This document shows positions 12,320 to 24,817 of a stretch of DNA of 64,000 nucleotides, one piece after another. Source of the stretch: Coprinus comatus (taxonomy: Eukaryota; Basidiomycota; Agaricomycetes; Agaricales; Agaricaceae); NCBI GenBank assembly GCA_034638255.1, contig JAWPGT010000088.1, positions 1 to 64,000 of the forward strand. Reading direction: 5' to 3'. Under the pieces are notes generated by a model. It was not told the origin of the DNA and did not search any database. It saw nothing but the letters and a program-made list of their open reading frames with translations. Within the stretch, counting starts at the first letter, position 1, and each line of letters starts with the position of its first letter. The translations under genes were made by a program, and so were the position numbers.

Positions 12320-12497
12320 ATGTCGTTGAAGAAGGAAGGAAGTTGGTGTTGAATTCTGGTGTCACGTTATTTATAAAAGTTAAAATAGAATACAAGATAA
12401 ACCCTTCAAAATGGGATATTGATATCTATGTACTCTCCTCAGACTGCATTGTACTGCGTATGACTGATGTGTCCGTTGTAAGCAATGTAGGGTTGCG

Positions 12498-13761
12498 CTA
12501 AACATCAACACCTTGAAATTTAACCTGTTCCAGTCGGGCAATTCTTGCTATTATTTCCTCCTGCTGTCTCCTTAGTAGCTCTACTTCCTCTCGCCTCCGC
12601 CTGGTATCCTCTGTACCCTCAGCGTTTCCCACACCCCACAGCTGCTCAAATATGCCGGAAAAAAGCCTATCCTCTCCATCAAGTGGAGTTACTGGAGATG
12701 CCGGAGTGTGCTCTGTACCCGAGGCGCCCCCTCACTCCACAACTGCTCAAATACTGTCTCGGGAAAAAGCACTGCATTTTCGCCAGCGAGTGGGGCTACT
12801 GGAGGTGTCGGAGTGTCCTCTGTAATCTTAAATGTGGGCTGTGCACCACTGGAACAAGCCCTAATAACCTTCAACAACAAGTTCCAAGTAATGTCCAAAG
12901 CATCCCATAAATCTTCATCAAAAACACCCAATGCCACAGCATTTTCATAAACTCCGTGAGAAGGAGTACAGAGTTCCAAAGGGACGAACTGGGGACATTG
13001 TCTACAATGCATTCAACGTAATGATGTTCATCACTGTCGGTCACAATATTTGAGTTGTCGGTGGTGCCAGTAGTAGGAAGCAATCTATGAAGGAGTATAT
13101 CCTTGCGTTTACAATAAAGAAATTCCAGCAAGACGCCAGATGTAACAGATGATGGGGGGAATAATGGTACTACCGGGACTGTAATTTTGCGACCGTTAGT
13201 CAAAATTGGAATGTGATGTGGTAATGGGATCAGTCTAGCACATTCGATGGCAAGGAAGAGGCCGTGAACGGGGAAGAACCTGATGAGATTATCATCCGAA
13301 GCATATCCTTGAATAGCCAGTACGTGGGTTGGTAGATAACTTGTAGCATCGGATCGTATGACAAGAGTGACTTCGCTGGGTAAGCTTCCGTCCCCCGCAA
13401 CAATTCTACTATCTTTGAATTGACACGTTCGCATGTGGTGATACGCACTAAGAAGAATGGGTTAGCAACGATGACCATACCATGGGTTGAGTCACTGGAA
13501 ATTTTCAAACCTTGAACCCATATTCTTTTCTCGGATTAACTCCCGTATATGCCTTACATCACCAGTCTCGGAAAGTTGAGGGTCAACAGACTCGATGGAA
13601 GCTTTTAGCACATCAATGTGATCGGGCATAGCCAATCCCACTCGAACAGGGAGTGTCACTGGAGAACTATAAGGAGTTGGTAGATGCTTTATTGTAATGT
13701 ATGGGACCACAGCCATTTGCCCAAGAAAGTTGAAGATATCATCATCCCAAGGTATTGTCAT
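12498..13761 (-). pseudogene. Clp1-like candidate, frameshifted copy (arm A)
   Basis: This is the mirrored homologue of the intact gene at 32867-34099. ATG 13761 opens exon 1; an intron from AG|GTTTGA to TTCTTAG (about 13436-13500) joins SAYHHMRTCQFKD in frame. The conserved core LPTHVLAIQG, PHHIPILTNG and VVPLFPPSS follows. A single missing base near 12975 shifts WNSVLLLTE out of frame relative to WEHVLLVHGVY in the intact copy. Farther on, a tandem duplication of about 105 bp (about 12600-12820), containing FEQLW twice, changes frame again, and the coiled-coil tail RRQQEEI ends at TAG 12498. At least two frame breaks argue for a pseudogene. Confidence 0.65.
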
Positions 13762-16700
13762 ACTGAATATAGCTTATACTGGTGATGAGGATGAATGAAG
13801 GAGCTGGGGAGTCGGTGGTGAAAATTAACAAGGGGCCGCAATAGAGGGTTTATAAATGCTCTTGCTATTCGGAAGCTCTCTGGTCATCAAAAATATTGGA
13901 AAACTCATTCGGGAAATACAACAGATTGACACATGGTAGACAAACAAACTGCACCGACAAAGCATAGAAACAAATTATGTTGTACCGAAAGCGGGTACAT
14001 GTGCCTCGTTTTTCTGCTGCAAGAGAGAAATACAAGGGGATTAGTAATTATCATGTTGCAGCGTCTCAGATTTCACCTAGCACTTAATACATAGCAATGA
14101 CTTGCTAAGTGCCTCTGGTAGATGATTGAGAGGAAACCATCTCTTTGGCTATTCATTGATTAACTGACTATTGCCTCTACGGATAGGTACTTTATACCTT
14201 AAAAGATGTAATAAAGCAATAAATGTCGCGTATCAGTCTTGGCAATATTGCCCTTTGTTCAGTATGGAGATGCACAACATAAGACAATTATCAGGAGAGT
14301 TTTTGTGAGTTACATTGTGTGACGGTCGTGGTTCGAACCCCGGCGCCGTGTTCAACTTTTCTTTCCTATTCGCATTCCCCATTGACAGTCTGGAACTGGG
14401 CCAATGAGGACCCTAAATAATCATCCGGATACCACCCGACCTCTACAATGTTCGGTCCTATAGTATAAGATGTCGAATGACAAGGGTTGTTGGCGGCTGT
14501 TATATCCTAACAGGACAGCTACTAGGCTGGAACCACTACAGGTCCCCTAATGCGTTTACCAAATCCAAAGCGACCCAGCCCAGTCGGGGACTCACAATCC
14601 TGGTGGCACTAAAAAAATATGTATCGCGAGTCGCAGCTCATTCTGAGTTACCACCAAGAGCGTCTTGAAGTAGTAAGTGTAATGATTACTACAAAAGTTT
14701 GTCTTATTATTATGAACAAGCTCCGTTCCTTGCCCCTACGTGTCCTCAGTAGCTCCCAATTTTAGAAAGTAGGAGTTTTTTCATAGATTCGGTTTTACCG
14801 TTCGGTGAATCTCCGAGGAAATCTGGAACATGCCAAGGTGACGTATAGCTACCAAGTTCTATCTATTAAATATTAGCGAAGTCTGTTGTGCCCTAACAGC
14901 TTCCAAGGTCAAATCAGACAACGAGTGTGTATATAATGATGTTTTATACCATTGAGTTCCTTCCAAGTTTTTATTGAAGGTTGAATTGTTAGGGAGTAGT
15001 AATTTACTATTAAAATATCAGATAATCAGCGAGGGCCCATGAAAAGTAATCTGTGTGGTGCGGCGGTAGCTCTAAGAAACGTGTTTAAGCTTAAGCTTTA
15101 CGCACCCAAACCGCGAGGATTCGGATTATGGGCCCATTAGATACTATATCCGATATCAACCACCAAACTCATTCGAATCTTGAGGTGCAAATCTGAACTT
15201 CGAGAGGAGTGACGAAGTCAAAAGCGCATGATCAAAATGATCAGCGTTCATTAAAATGTTCACGTTCACCACACTTCGTGGGCTCATATATAAAGATTTC
15301 GATTTCTTTTGAGAATATATATAGACCATATCATTCACGATATGATTATCGACTAAAACACTACCAAAGCAAACACGTACCGAGATACACGCATCAATCA
15401 AACCTTCAACCAGGTTTATAAATAGCAAATGACATATGATATACTCAGACCAATGGGGCAGTCAACCTCGATACTCCACATCGTTGGCAGTTGCTAAGAC
15501 TAAAGTAATAGTGCTCCGGCCAATCACCTATTTATTCCCCAACACGTGTGTATCTTCGCCACCAATAAATTTTCAACTAGAACCTTACCTTATTGAAGAA
15601 TCCCAAATTTAGGACACCACACTGTCCGATAGATTATTTCAACGAGGTTGAAACGTTGCGTAGTAATGGCAAGATCATCTGAAAAAAAAAAAATCAGTAT
15701 CATTGATAATGAATTTCCAAAGGGAACTTCTAATATCAACCTTCGTCTTCTTTTACTCTATCCATACATTTCAAGAATCAGAACTTCCAGAAATCCGAAG
15801 AAATAAAGAAAAAAAAACATTTATATTGTTCAATGGTTCGTCAACACAGCCCGAACTTAAACTGGGGCTGTTACAGGGCCACGAGTTGTGACCTGACCGT
15901 GTGTACATAGACCTATGACCACCGTGCTGGCATCGAAGTTACCCAGAAATCAGAACCACCATCGAAAATCCAAGAGAAAACACTATGACATCAGTATGAT
16001 CTACATCTGTATCATGCATCAACATGCATCAACACTGCCCACGTTCAGAATGGGGAACTTTGATATATTGCTCCCATGTCATATGTCATTTAGTACTCAT
16101 GGGCCGTCGGGCTGTGTTATATAACAGAATATCTAATTATTCTAATGATCTATATCTGTCTACCTCTCTCAGGGACTGGTTCTAGGTGGTCCGTGCCACA
16201 ATCCACTAGCAAGTTTGCTACCATCGTTCAAGCTTGAAGCGGTTCATCCGTACATCACACGTGAAATACACTCTGTCTATTATTATGATAGCCTTGGTAG
16301 TTATGTCAAGCTCGCATACTCCAGTAATCTCACTGGTGACCCACCCGAATAGTTAGAGGGTCCAAAGACATCATACCATTTCTATTTCCCGGAACCAAGC
16401 TCCCATGAATATATTCGTGTTTTGAACCTTCGAAACTTCCCTTAAAAATGATCAACCAATTGAATGTTATTGATTCCAAAAACTACTTATAACCGTAAGT
16501 ATCCAATAAATCATTCTGGAAAGACTTCACAGTACATAATTATCCCCAAGCTCTAACTGTCAACTATATCATATTGACTACACTTTCAAAGTGGGGGCAT
16601 GAATGACATCACGCTATGTTACTAGTGGTAACCGGTCCGACCGACCCAGTTACCAGTAGGTTGAACAGTCCTTCAATTTAACTCAAGTTTTACTATGTGG

Positions 16701-18004
16701 AGGTTGAATAGTGTACGACGTATGTACAATAGTATTTAGTGTAGTACTCGGCCACTGGGCCATACGACTTAACCCATGATGACGCAAGATGTATACCAAC
16801 ACCTACTGATATTAGTGGAAGATCCTGTCTATCAATCACTCAAACTTTCTTGTTTTGCTTTATTACACGAGACCCCTCCGGACTCGTTCCGATTATACCA
16901 AATGACCAGCATATCAATCATCCAATCTAGTAAACGTACCTCATGATGTTATTGTTATGGTGAATGCAAGGTCTGGTGGGTCGAACTTCGAACCTTGTCA
17001 TCATTATCGTTCAAGTTAAATTGAAGAACCCGAAATTCAAGTTCCAAATTCCAACCTTATCATCTACTATTATCGTCATACAAAGACATTCCATTCCCAC
17101 TTAAACCTTTTTATGGAAACCTCCAAAGGCCACCTGATATCACGATAGTGAAGACCAAGTTACTAGTGAACCAATGACGACCACCAACTACCAGTCAGTA
17201 TACTATTATTAAAACTCGCCCACCGCCCGGTATCCTTGAAAGTATATGCATAAAAGAGGCTCCAACACGCACAACCCACGTTTTTTGTTTGTTTTGTTTT
17301 GACATGGACCATGGTCCGAAAGAACAATCATTATCTCCATGAATATTAATCAATGATTCGCTGTCTCGTCTATCATTTACATAGCACAGACTCACAAGTC
17401 CTGATCTAGCTAGTTCTCCTAAATCCAACCTAGCACAGCATTTCTGACGTCCACTACAGTCCAACTACTATAGAGTTTTTCGGTTTCGTTCCGAAATTTT
17501 GATCACTTGTGTGTCATTGGAATATTTCCACCCTTGGGATTTCAAAATCGTAACATACTGTATGTGGGTCAGTAAATTGTAGTAGTAGACCAAATGTTTC
17601 TCAGTCAGAGGTCACTGGTGACACGATATCTTTTACTTTCACTTGACTAACACTAACAAAAAAAATCGAAACAAAAAACAAATAAATTAGGGAGTACAAG
17701 TACACAAAATGAGGTCAATGAACAATTGAACACGAGGGCTACTCAAAAAAAGAGGGAAGAATCCAAATCCAGTCAACGTCAACATCAACAAAATTCAGAC
17801 GGAATAACGATCCATAGATGCAGAAAAAAACTGGCGAGAAAAGAAAAAAAGAGAGAGAGTCCAAAAACAAAAACAAAAACAACCCAAGAAATAACTCAAC
17901 AACCCTCTCCAACATTCCCAAACCCCCCCTCTTTATATTTATTTTCACGACCTCCTAACAACCTCTCATCAACATCTTCGACTTAATATTCATCACCACA
18001 TTAT
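13762..18004. other. 4.2 kb gene-poor interval
   Basis: No coding region is supported; open frames are short and motif-free. A T-arm-like TGGTTCGAACCCCGGCGCC occurs near 14332 without an A box in tRNA position, perhaps a tRNA or SINE fragment. The stretch separates arm A from the conserved core. Confidence 0.4.
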
Positions 18005-21000
18005 TCATCGGAACAACGGCAATTGTAACGACGACAACGGTATCGGTATTGTCAAACCCTTCTTTTTCAATCTTCTCTTCGATCCAACTTCAACTGAGGA
18101 ACGCGATGTTGAAATCGGAGGAGATGAAGAACCTAAATGTTCATGACCATGACCATTCTCATACTCGTTATGTTCTTCCACATATGCCACTTCGCGATCC
18201 TGCTCTTGGTTTCGTTCTTGTTCTTGATCCTTGACTTCATTTTCATTTTCATCAACAAATTCATCAAACCCCGAACCCGAACCCGAACCCGAACCCGAAC
18301 TGAAACCCGAGCCCGAAGAACTTGAACCCGTAGTAATACCAGAACTAGTCGTAATATCCGAATCAGGATTACTAACTGCATATGTCGTTGTCGTTGGAGT
18401 ACCACCACCACCACCATTAAGATATTCCAATCCATGTCCTTGGATTCCTATTTAAACTATGAGTTTGACTTTGAACGGTAATAATAATGATAATAATAAT
18501 GTACCCACCATTATTTTTTTCAACCCTATGATGATGATGATGACGATGATGATGACGATGATGATTTCCGAATAAAACTCCGGGTTTTTCAATCATCATA
18601 TCGTACCCTCCACCTCCTCCACCTCCACCTCCTCCACCATCATTTCCACCAAACCTACGAAAATCCTGATTATACCCATTATCATTAATATCATCAGGCC
18701 TAGGATTGACATTGGCATTAGCGAAATCCGACTCATTTTTATCACCACCAATGAAATCAGGTATCGAAAAGAGTGATTGCGACTGCGACTGCGACTGCGA
18801 CTGCGATTGAGAATGTGATTGGGGTTGTGACTGCGATTGGGATTGAATTTGAGAAGGAAGATTCTCAAACGAAAAAGAACCGAAATTCAAACTGCTACTC
18901 CCATTCCCATCCTCTTTTCCATTATTACTGACACCATTCATAGCACCAACACCAACACCAGAATCAGAACCGAATCCAACACGAGGAGATGTAGAAGTAG
19001 AAAGATAAGGATCAGAATGAAATCCTCTTCCATTCATAAACACATTTCTAGCACTCGTATTCGTATTCGGGTTCAAGTTCATATCGTTGTTAACGTTCGA
19101 ATTTGAATCATTGAAAATTGAGTTACTCGATGATTCAACTTGTCCAAATAATCCAACCATATTAACGTTAAGATCAGGATTGGATCGAACTTTCCTAACC
19201 CATTCTTGAATAACACTTTCATCATCATCTTCGTTATCATTATCATTATTATCATCTCCTCCTCGTCCACCTTCACCTTCACCTACAACCACCATCGTAT
19301 CATCATCTTTTTCCTTGTCATTTCCATCACGATCATGATCGTCATTATCTTCTTTCTCTTCATCTTTCTTTGACTTTGACTTTGACTTTGGATTCGGCTT
19401 CGGCTTCGACTTTGGATCATCCACACCAACATCCACATCCACATCTTCAAACCCACTCCCACTTCCACCTTCACCAATTGACAACCCCGCATCCAAACGC
19501 CCATCCAAATCCACATTCATATTAACACCCAAATCCAAATCCAAATCCAAATCCATACCCAAATCCGCATTCATACCCAAATCCACATTCATACCCATAC
19601 CCAAACCCAACCCTCCTCCATCCAACTCAAACCCTGTCAACTCCCATCCCATCCCTACTCCCGCTCCCATACCCACTCCCACTCCCACTCCCATTCCTAA
19701 TCCCATTCCCATACCCATATTCATCATCGAATTATCATTCCCTTCAACAGGACCATCCATATCAAACCCAACCAAACTATTAGGTGGAGTAGGCGTACTC
19801 GTCGGAACTTGATTCAAATTATTGTTGTTGGAATTCGAATTTGGATGCGAGTGTGAATGAGGATGAGGATGTGATTGTTTCAACGTAGCATGAGTATACC
19901 CATGAAAAGTTTCAGGTTGGTTATACATCGAACGTAAATGGGAATACGAATGTGAAGAATGTAAATGTGAATGTGAGGAATGAGGATACGAAGGATGAGA
20001 ATAAGGATAACCATTAGCATGATTAGGATGACTTAAATCCCAAGCTCTTCCATAAGGACTATACAAACTATAATGTCCCATTCCCATTCCCATTCCCATT
20101 CCATTCATCCCAATTCCACTCATCCCAATTCCATTAGAACCAATCCCACCAACACTAAATCCACTACCAAATCCACCACTCCCACTTCCAATAACACTAC
20201 CAAACCCATTATCATTATCAAGTCCATGCTCAAGGTCATGGTCATGGTCGTGATCATAATCAAACCTATGTTGATTTTGATCGTGGTTTTGATTATGATG
20301 ATTGAGAGGGTGATGATAATAATTATGGTGATCGTTATATCTTCCATAATGCGCCTGCATCTGCGTTTGTGCCTGTGCCTGTGTTCCTCCAAATCCGAGT
20401 TCAACATCATAATTATATGAAGGATTAGGATTGGGATTATACATCCCTCCACCTCCACCTTCAATAAATTCATCATCATCACCACCACCACCTCCTCCTA
20501 CCCCACCACTAACCAATTCAAAACCGCTATCATTGTTATTGTTATTTGAATTTGAATTGTTATTCGAGTTCATGCCGGTATTAGATCCAGGATGAGAAAT
20601 GATATTAGAACCCGATCCCGAACCCAATCCCAAACCCGAACTTATCCCCGAACCCGAACCCGAACCCGAATTCAGATTCAAATTCGAAGGTTTAGGTAAA
20701 ACAGGTCTTAATTCAGGTATCCTCCTAATCCAATTTTGTTGTTGCGATGGAGTCATGGAAGAGGAATTGGAATTTGTCGTATAATCATGTATATGCGTAG
20801 GGATAATGGTAGCAGTAGAGGTAGAAGCAGAAGCAGAAGTAGAAGTCGGAGCAGAAGTAGAGGTGGAAGTGGTAGATGTATGTGTAATAGCCAAAGGTAC
20901 ACTCGTTAACACATTCGATTGTGTTTTTGATTGTTGCGAGTGTGCGTGTGCGTGTGCGTGTGATTGCGAATGTGAGTGTGAGTGTTTCGTTTGGGATTGT

Positions 21001-22051
21001 GAGAATGATTTCGTTTGAGATTGAGTTGGTACTTGAGTTGAAATTGGTATCATCGACATAGACATTGGAGGAGGAAGTGGAAGTGAAAGTGAAAACATTG
21101 AAGAATTATTCCCATTCCCATTCCCGTTTTTTCTTTTCGGTTTATTCAAACCCGAACCCGATGTTGATGTTGAAGTTGAAGTTCGTGGTGTGCAACAATT
21201 ACATTTTCCACCCATTAAACAATCACATTTCGATTGGTCCAAGTGAGGATTGGTATTGACCCCTAATTATAAAAATAAATTTCATTAGCTATCAGGAGTA
21301 TCATCATCATCAATTTAAAAAAAGAGAGGAGATAGTTAGGAGAAGGAGGAAATAGAAGGTGGGGTTGTGATGGTAGCAGTAGTGTAGTAAAAAAGAAGGA
21401 ATGAAAAGAAGGAAAGGAAGGAAAGGAGGGGGAACGGTCAAACGTACCCGTAGCCGTACCCGTAGTGGATGCATTGTGATTGTTATTGGAGGAGGGGTTT
21501 GAAGATAACGAAGATGACGAAGTATTGCAATGTGAATTGAATACAAAAGCTTCAGGAAGTCCATTTGGAAAAGCAGCATTTACGACTGGTTTTTGTTTCG
21601 ATGCACCTAAGAATTGTTAGTTAGATATAAAACAACGATGTGGAGAAATACCTTTCTTGGTTGGTCCTTCAGCAGTTGAATTCGATGTTGTTGTTGTTGA
21701 TTTAGAGGAGGTAGAAGTAGGGGAAATAGTAGTAGTAGTAGTTGTTGCCGAAAGTTCACAGATACATTTAACATGAACCTGTTTTGTTTTCCTCAATTCT
21801 CTGCAATGTTCGCATTGAGTAACAGGTCTTCCTTTCTTCTTGATTTCGAATAAAGGCCGATCTGTATGTTTACACGCAGACGATCGATGTCCTTTAATAC
21901 ACGTTTCACTACCATCCAATATCAGCACAACATTCTCAACACATTCCTAGTCCTTACTCACCACGCGTATTTCTTGGATTCAATAAACACCTAAAATCCG
22001 CACGATGATCAACATTCATCAGGACCAGCGCTGGTCCCCCAAACTCACCAT
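18005..22051 (-). CDS. CUF1: Copper-fist transcription factor (CUF1/ACE1 family)
   Basis: Six exons close in phase to 1,214 aa: 22051-22049, 21990-21962, 21908-21652, 21606-21448, 21262-18509 and 18447-18005. Exon 1 codes only the ATG; exon 2 gives VFIESKKYAC and exon 3 ETCIKGHRSSACKH, together restoring a textbook copper fist with C11, C14, C23 and H25 and the minor-groove motif KGRP (36-39). A second Cys motif, KCDCLMGGKCNCC (C162-C173), resembles copper-sensing clusters. FPNGLPEA lies between them. The rest is low complexity: Ser/Thr, Asn, Gly, His and MGMGMGMG-type runs. The protein should act in the nucleus as a copper-dependent regulator of copper transport and detoxification genes; whether it activates on copper excess or starvation cannot be told. 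Confidence 0.9.
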
Positions 22052-22325
22052 GATTGACGAGCGACGGTAGGGTTATTGAGAAGTAGAGCGAGAACAAAGG
22101 ATATCGGAGTACTTGTATGCGTATTTAATCATCATTCGAACGGTCGACCCGGTCTAACGCACAAACACAACAACGAACCCAACCCAATCCAACAGCCCCC
22201 AACCCAACCCAGTTGCTCCTTGTTTGGCCCTGCAGTCCTCTGTTGTCAGGTCCGGTCTTCCTTTTATTTACGTAATCATCCATTGAAATATTATTATTTA
22301 TACAAAAAAAAAAAATCAAAAATCA

Positions 22326-24099
22326 CTACTCCTCTCCAACTCCATACAACTCCACAAACTCTCTATGAAACCCTTCCAACTTACTCACATAATCCTCAAC
22401 ACCAGGACACAAACAAGTCAATCTATAATGCCAACTCTTCTCTTCCTGTCCAAACCCACTTCCAGGTACAACACAAATCCCAGTTTTCTCAAGTAATCCC
22501 ATAGCATAAAACGCATCCGGTTCCATTCCCTTTTTCTTCGCCTCTTCAATCGCCTTTTCCGAAAGTGTAATCCTTGGAAAAAGATATAAAGCTCCAGGTG
22601 AATCTACACATGAAACTCCAGGTAACTTGTTTAACCTTTCCGCCATTAATTGAGTTCTCGAAGCCAACGCTTCATGAATGTGTGATATTTCTTCATGATA
22701 AAGTGGATAAGATGGTTGATTTGGTTTCGGTGGTCTAACCATCGTATCCACACCAATTTGTCCAGAAACAGGTGGACACAAACCAACAGAAACCATTTTA
22801 TAAATCACCTTCAAAACCTCTTCCGAAACATTAACACATTCAAAATAACCACCTCTCCTTCCACATTCTCCAAAAACGCCCTTCGAAGTCGAATGAAACG
22901 AAATCAAGGGAATAGGTGATTTCAATTGCGATACCACTTTTTTGAATGATATAAATGGATGTGAGGATCGACGATGAAGATTATTTTGATAAACTTCATC
23001 AGCTAATAAAACAAGTGAATATTCTTCACATAATCCAATTAATCCCTTCATAGTTTCTTCATCCAATAACGCTCCAGTTGGATTTCCAGGATTAATAATA
23101 ACCAAAGCTTTTGGATCAACACCCTTTCTAATCGCTTCTCTAATCGCATTTTCCACAGATTCAACAGAAGTAGACCATCCAGATGATTCATCCAAATAAT
23201 AAGGTATCGCTACTCCATTATATTGAGCTAAAGTCGCAGTGTATAATGGGTATTGAGGAATTGGGATTAAGATTCCAGAAGTTGGTGGTGTGATTAACAT
23301 TGAGATTAATAGGGAAACGCCGGAAGAAGCTCCGGCAGTTAAGAAGATGTGATTTGGATCTGCTGGATATCCATCTCGTTCTAAAGAAAAAAACGATAAT
23401 CAGAGTCTAGAATGTAATAGATGGATAGATGGATTGGATTAGATACCTTGAATAAACTCTGCAACATGTTTCCTAATAATAGGAATACCTTGACTATGAG
23501 AATAAGCACCTATCGATCCGATATCATGTAACAATTCATCAACACGTTCAATAACATCTCTTGGAAAAACGGTTGGTGCTAATTGAGCTAATGCTGGCCA
23601 CTCTGTAAGAGCCGCTACCTAGGTTTTAATCATTCATATTATTATTGAGTATAATAAAATAAAATATAAAATATAAAATAAGAAATAGACTGACTTGTCG
23701 AACAAAGGTTAAAGGACTTTGATCTAAACCTTTCTGTTGAGGATTTCCAATATTTGAAGAAACGACTTTATCAAAAGGTAATCCATGATGAGTATCTTCA
23801 GTAGATAATCTGATTTTATCACGAAATTCTTCAGCTTTAATAGCCAATTCTCCACGAACTGCGTATTGAACATTGAGTATAGATGGGTTAAGTGATTCGA
23901 TTGTGAGTGGTTTCATTGTCTTTCGAGTTATAGTTGTATATGGTGTAGAATGATGATGAGGAGGGGGAAGATGAGAAGTATCGTTTGTTGTTGTGGTAGT
24001 AGTAGTGGTAGTAGAAGTTGTTGTTGTGGAAGTAGTGGTAGACTGTAGTCTGATAAGAGGCAAACGAGCAATAGACCTCCTAGAACCGCGTATCATCAT
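22326..24099 (-). CDS. ALT1: Alanine aminotransferase (class I/II PLP enzyme), probably mitochondrial
   Basis: Three exons, 24099-23695, 23618-23447 and 23380-22326, close in phase to 543 aa. It should interconvert alanine plus 2-oxoglutarate with pyruvate plus glutamate. Key motifs: NPGNPTG (289-295), ADEVYQ, and the PLP lysine near 359 in HSTSKGVFGECGRRGGY, a pattern typical of alanine rather than aspartate aminotransferases. The N-terminus MMIRGSRRSIARLPLIRLQS is basic and hydroxylated like a mitochondrial presequence and is followed by a long Thr run. I chose ATG 24099 because the upstream in-frame extension looks like leader. The stop lies 275 bp upstream of the copper-fist start on the same strand; the 5' end diverges from the RRP9-like gene. 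Confidence 0.9.
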
Positions 24100-24817
24100 T
24101 TTTTGAATATTAGCAATCCAGACAAATGTCAAAAAATGGTCACGGGAACGGAGAATGGACCGGAGCTTGAAAGGACGTATTAGGAAATGGAACGGCCGAG
24201 ATAAGGTCCTTTTGTAGATACTGGAACGGACTGGAACTCCACACACACACGAGGTGTTTCAACAAAGTCAACCGAGAGCGAAGCGGTAAAGGAAGGAACG
24301 CGGGGAAGACGGAATCGGGGTTTTCTGGTCAACATCACGGGCCCCGCGTTTATCTCATCACATGATTTTCATCCCTATCCGGAATTTTCCGGTGACTCAA
24401 TCTCTCTCTGAGTAAAGGAGGTAAATAGGAGGACGATGACGATGATTTACACCTATCTTGTACAATTCTTGAGGTGACAAAATGGACGATAGATATATTC
24501 TCAATTGATAAATCACTCGGCACTCCTCCTATATATCACAATAATAAAAGTCATTCTACTACATATAAATATTCAGTGTGACACAATCCAATCCCTCCAC
24601 GGCCGTAGCCCACTCCCCATCCAATAATTATAATCATGGAGTCAAAAGAAGAAAACCGATCTCCAGAAAACCAGAAAACCAGAAACCAGAAATAGATTCG
24701 ATCTCTGAACCTGATGCCATTGATGGGAACCATCAAACCAAACAAACACAATCAATCAAAACGATTTTTTCGTGAGGGTTTAGAAATTTATTCAATTACT
24801 CTCAAAAAAAGAAAAAA
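24100..24817. promoter_or_regulatory. Divergent promoter interval of ALT1 and RRP9-like genes
   Basis: The 718 bp between two divergent start codons must hold both promoters and 5' leaders. No further gene is supported. I could not identify specific factor sites. Confidence 0.45.

Noticed and set aside
14325..14365. T-arm-like TGGTTCGAACCCCGGCGCC suggesting a tRNA gene
   Set aside because: No A box or cloverleaf can be built from the 70 bases upstream; at best a fragment.
20073..20491. Long open frames on either strand opposite the copper-fist exon
   Set aside because: They are shadows of simple-sequence codons (His/Met/Ile runs) in the real gene.
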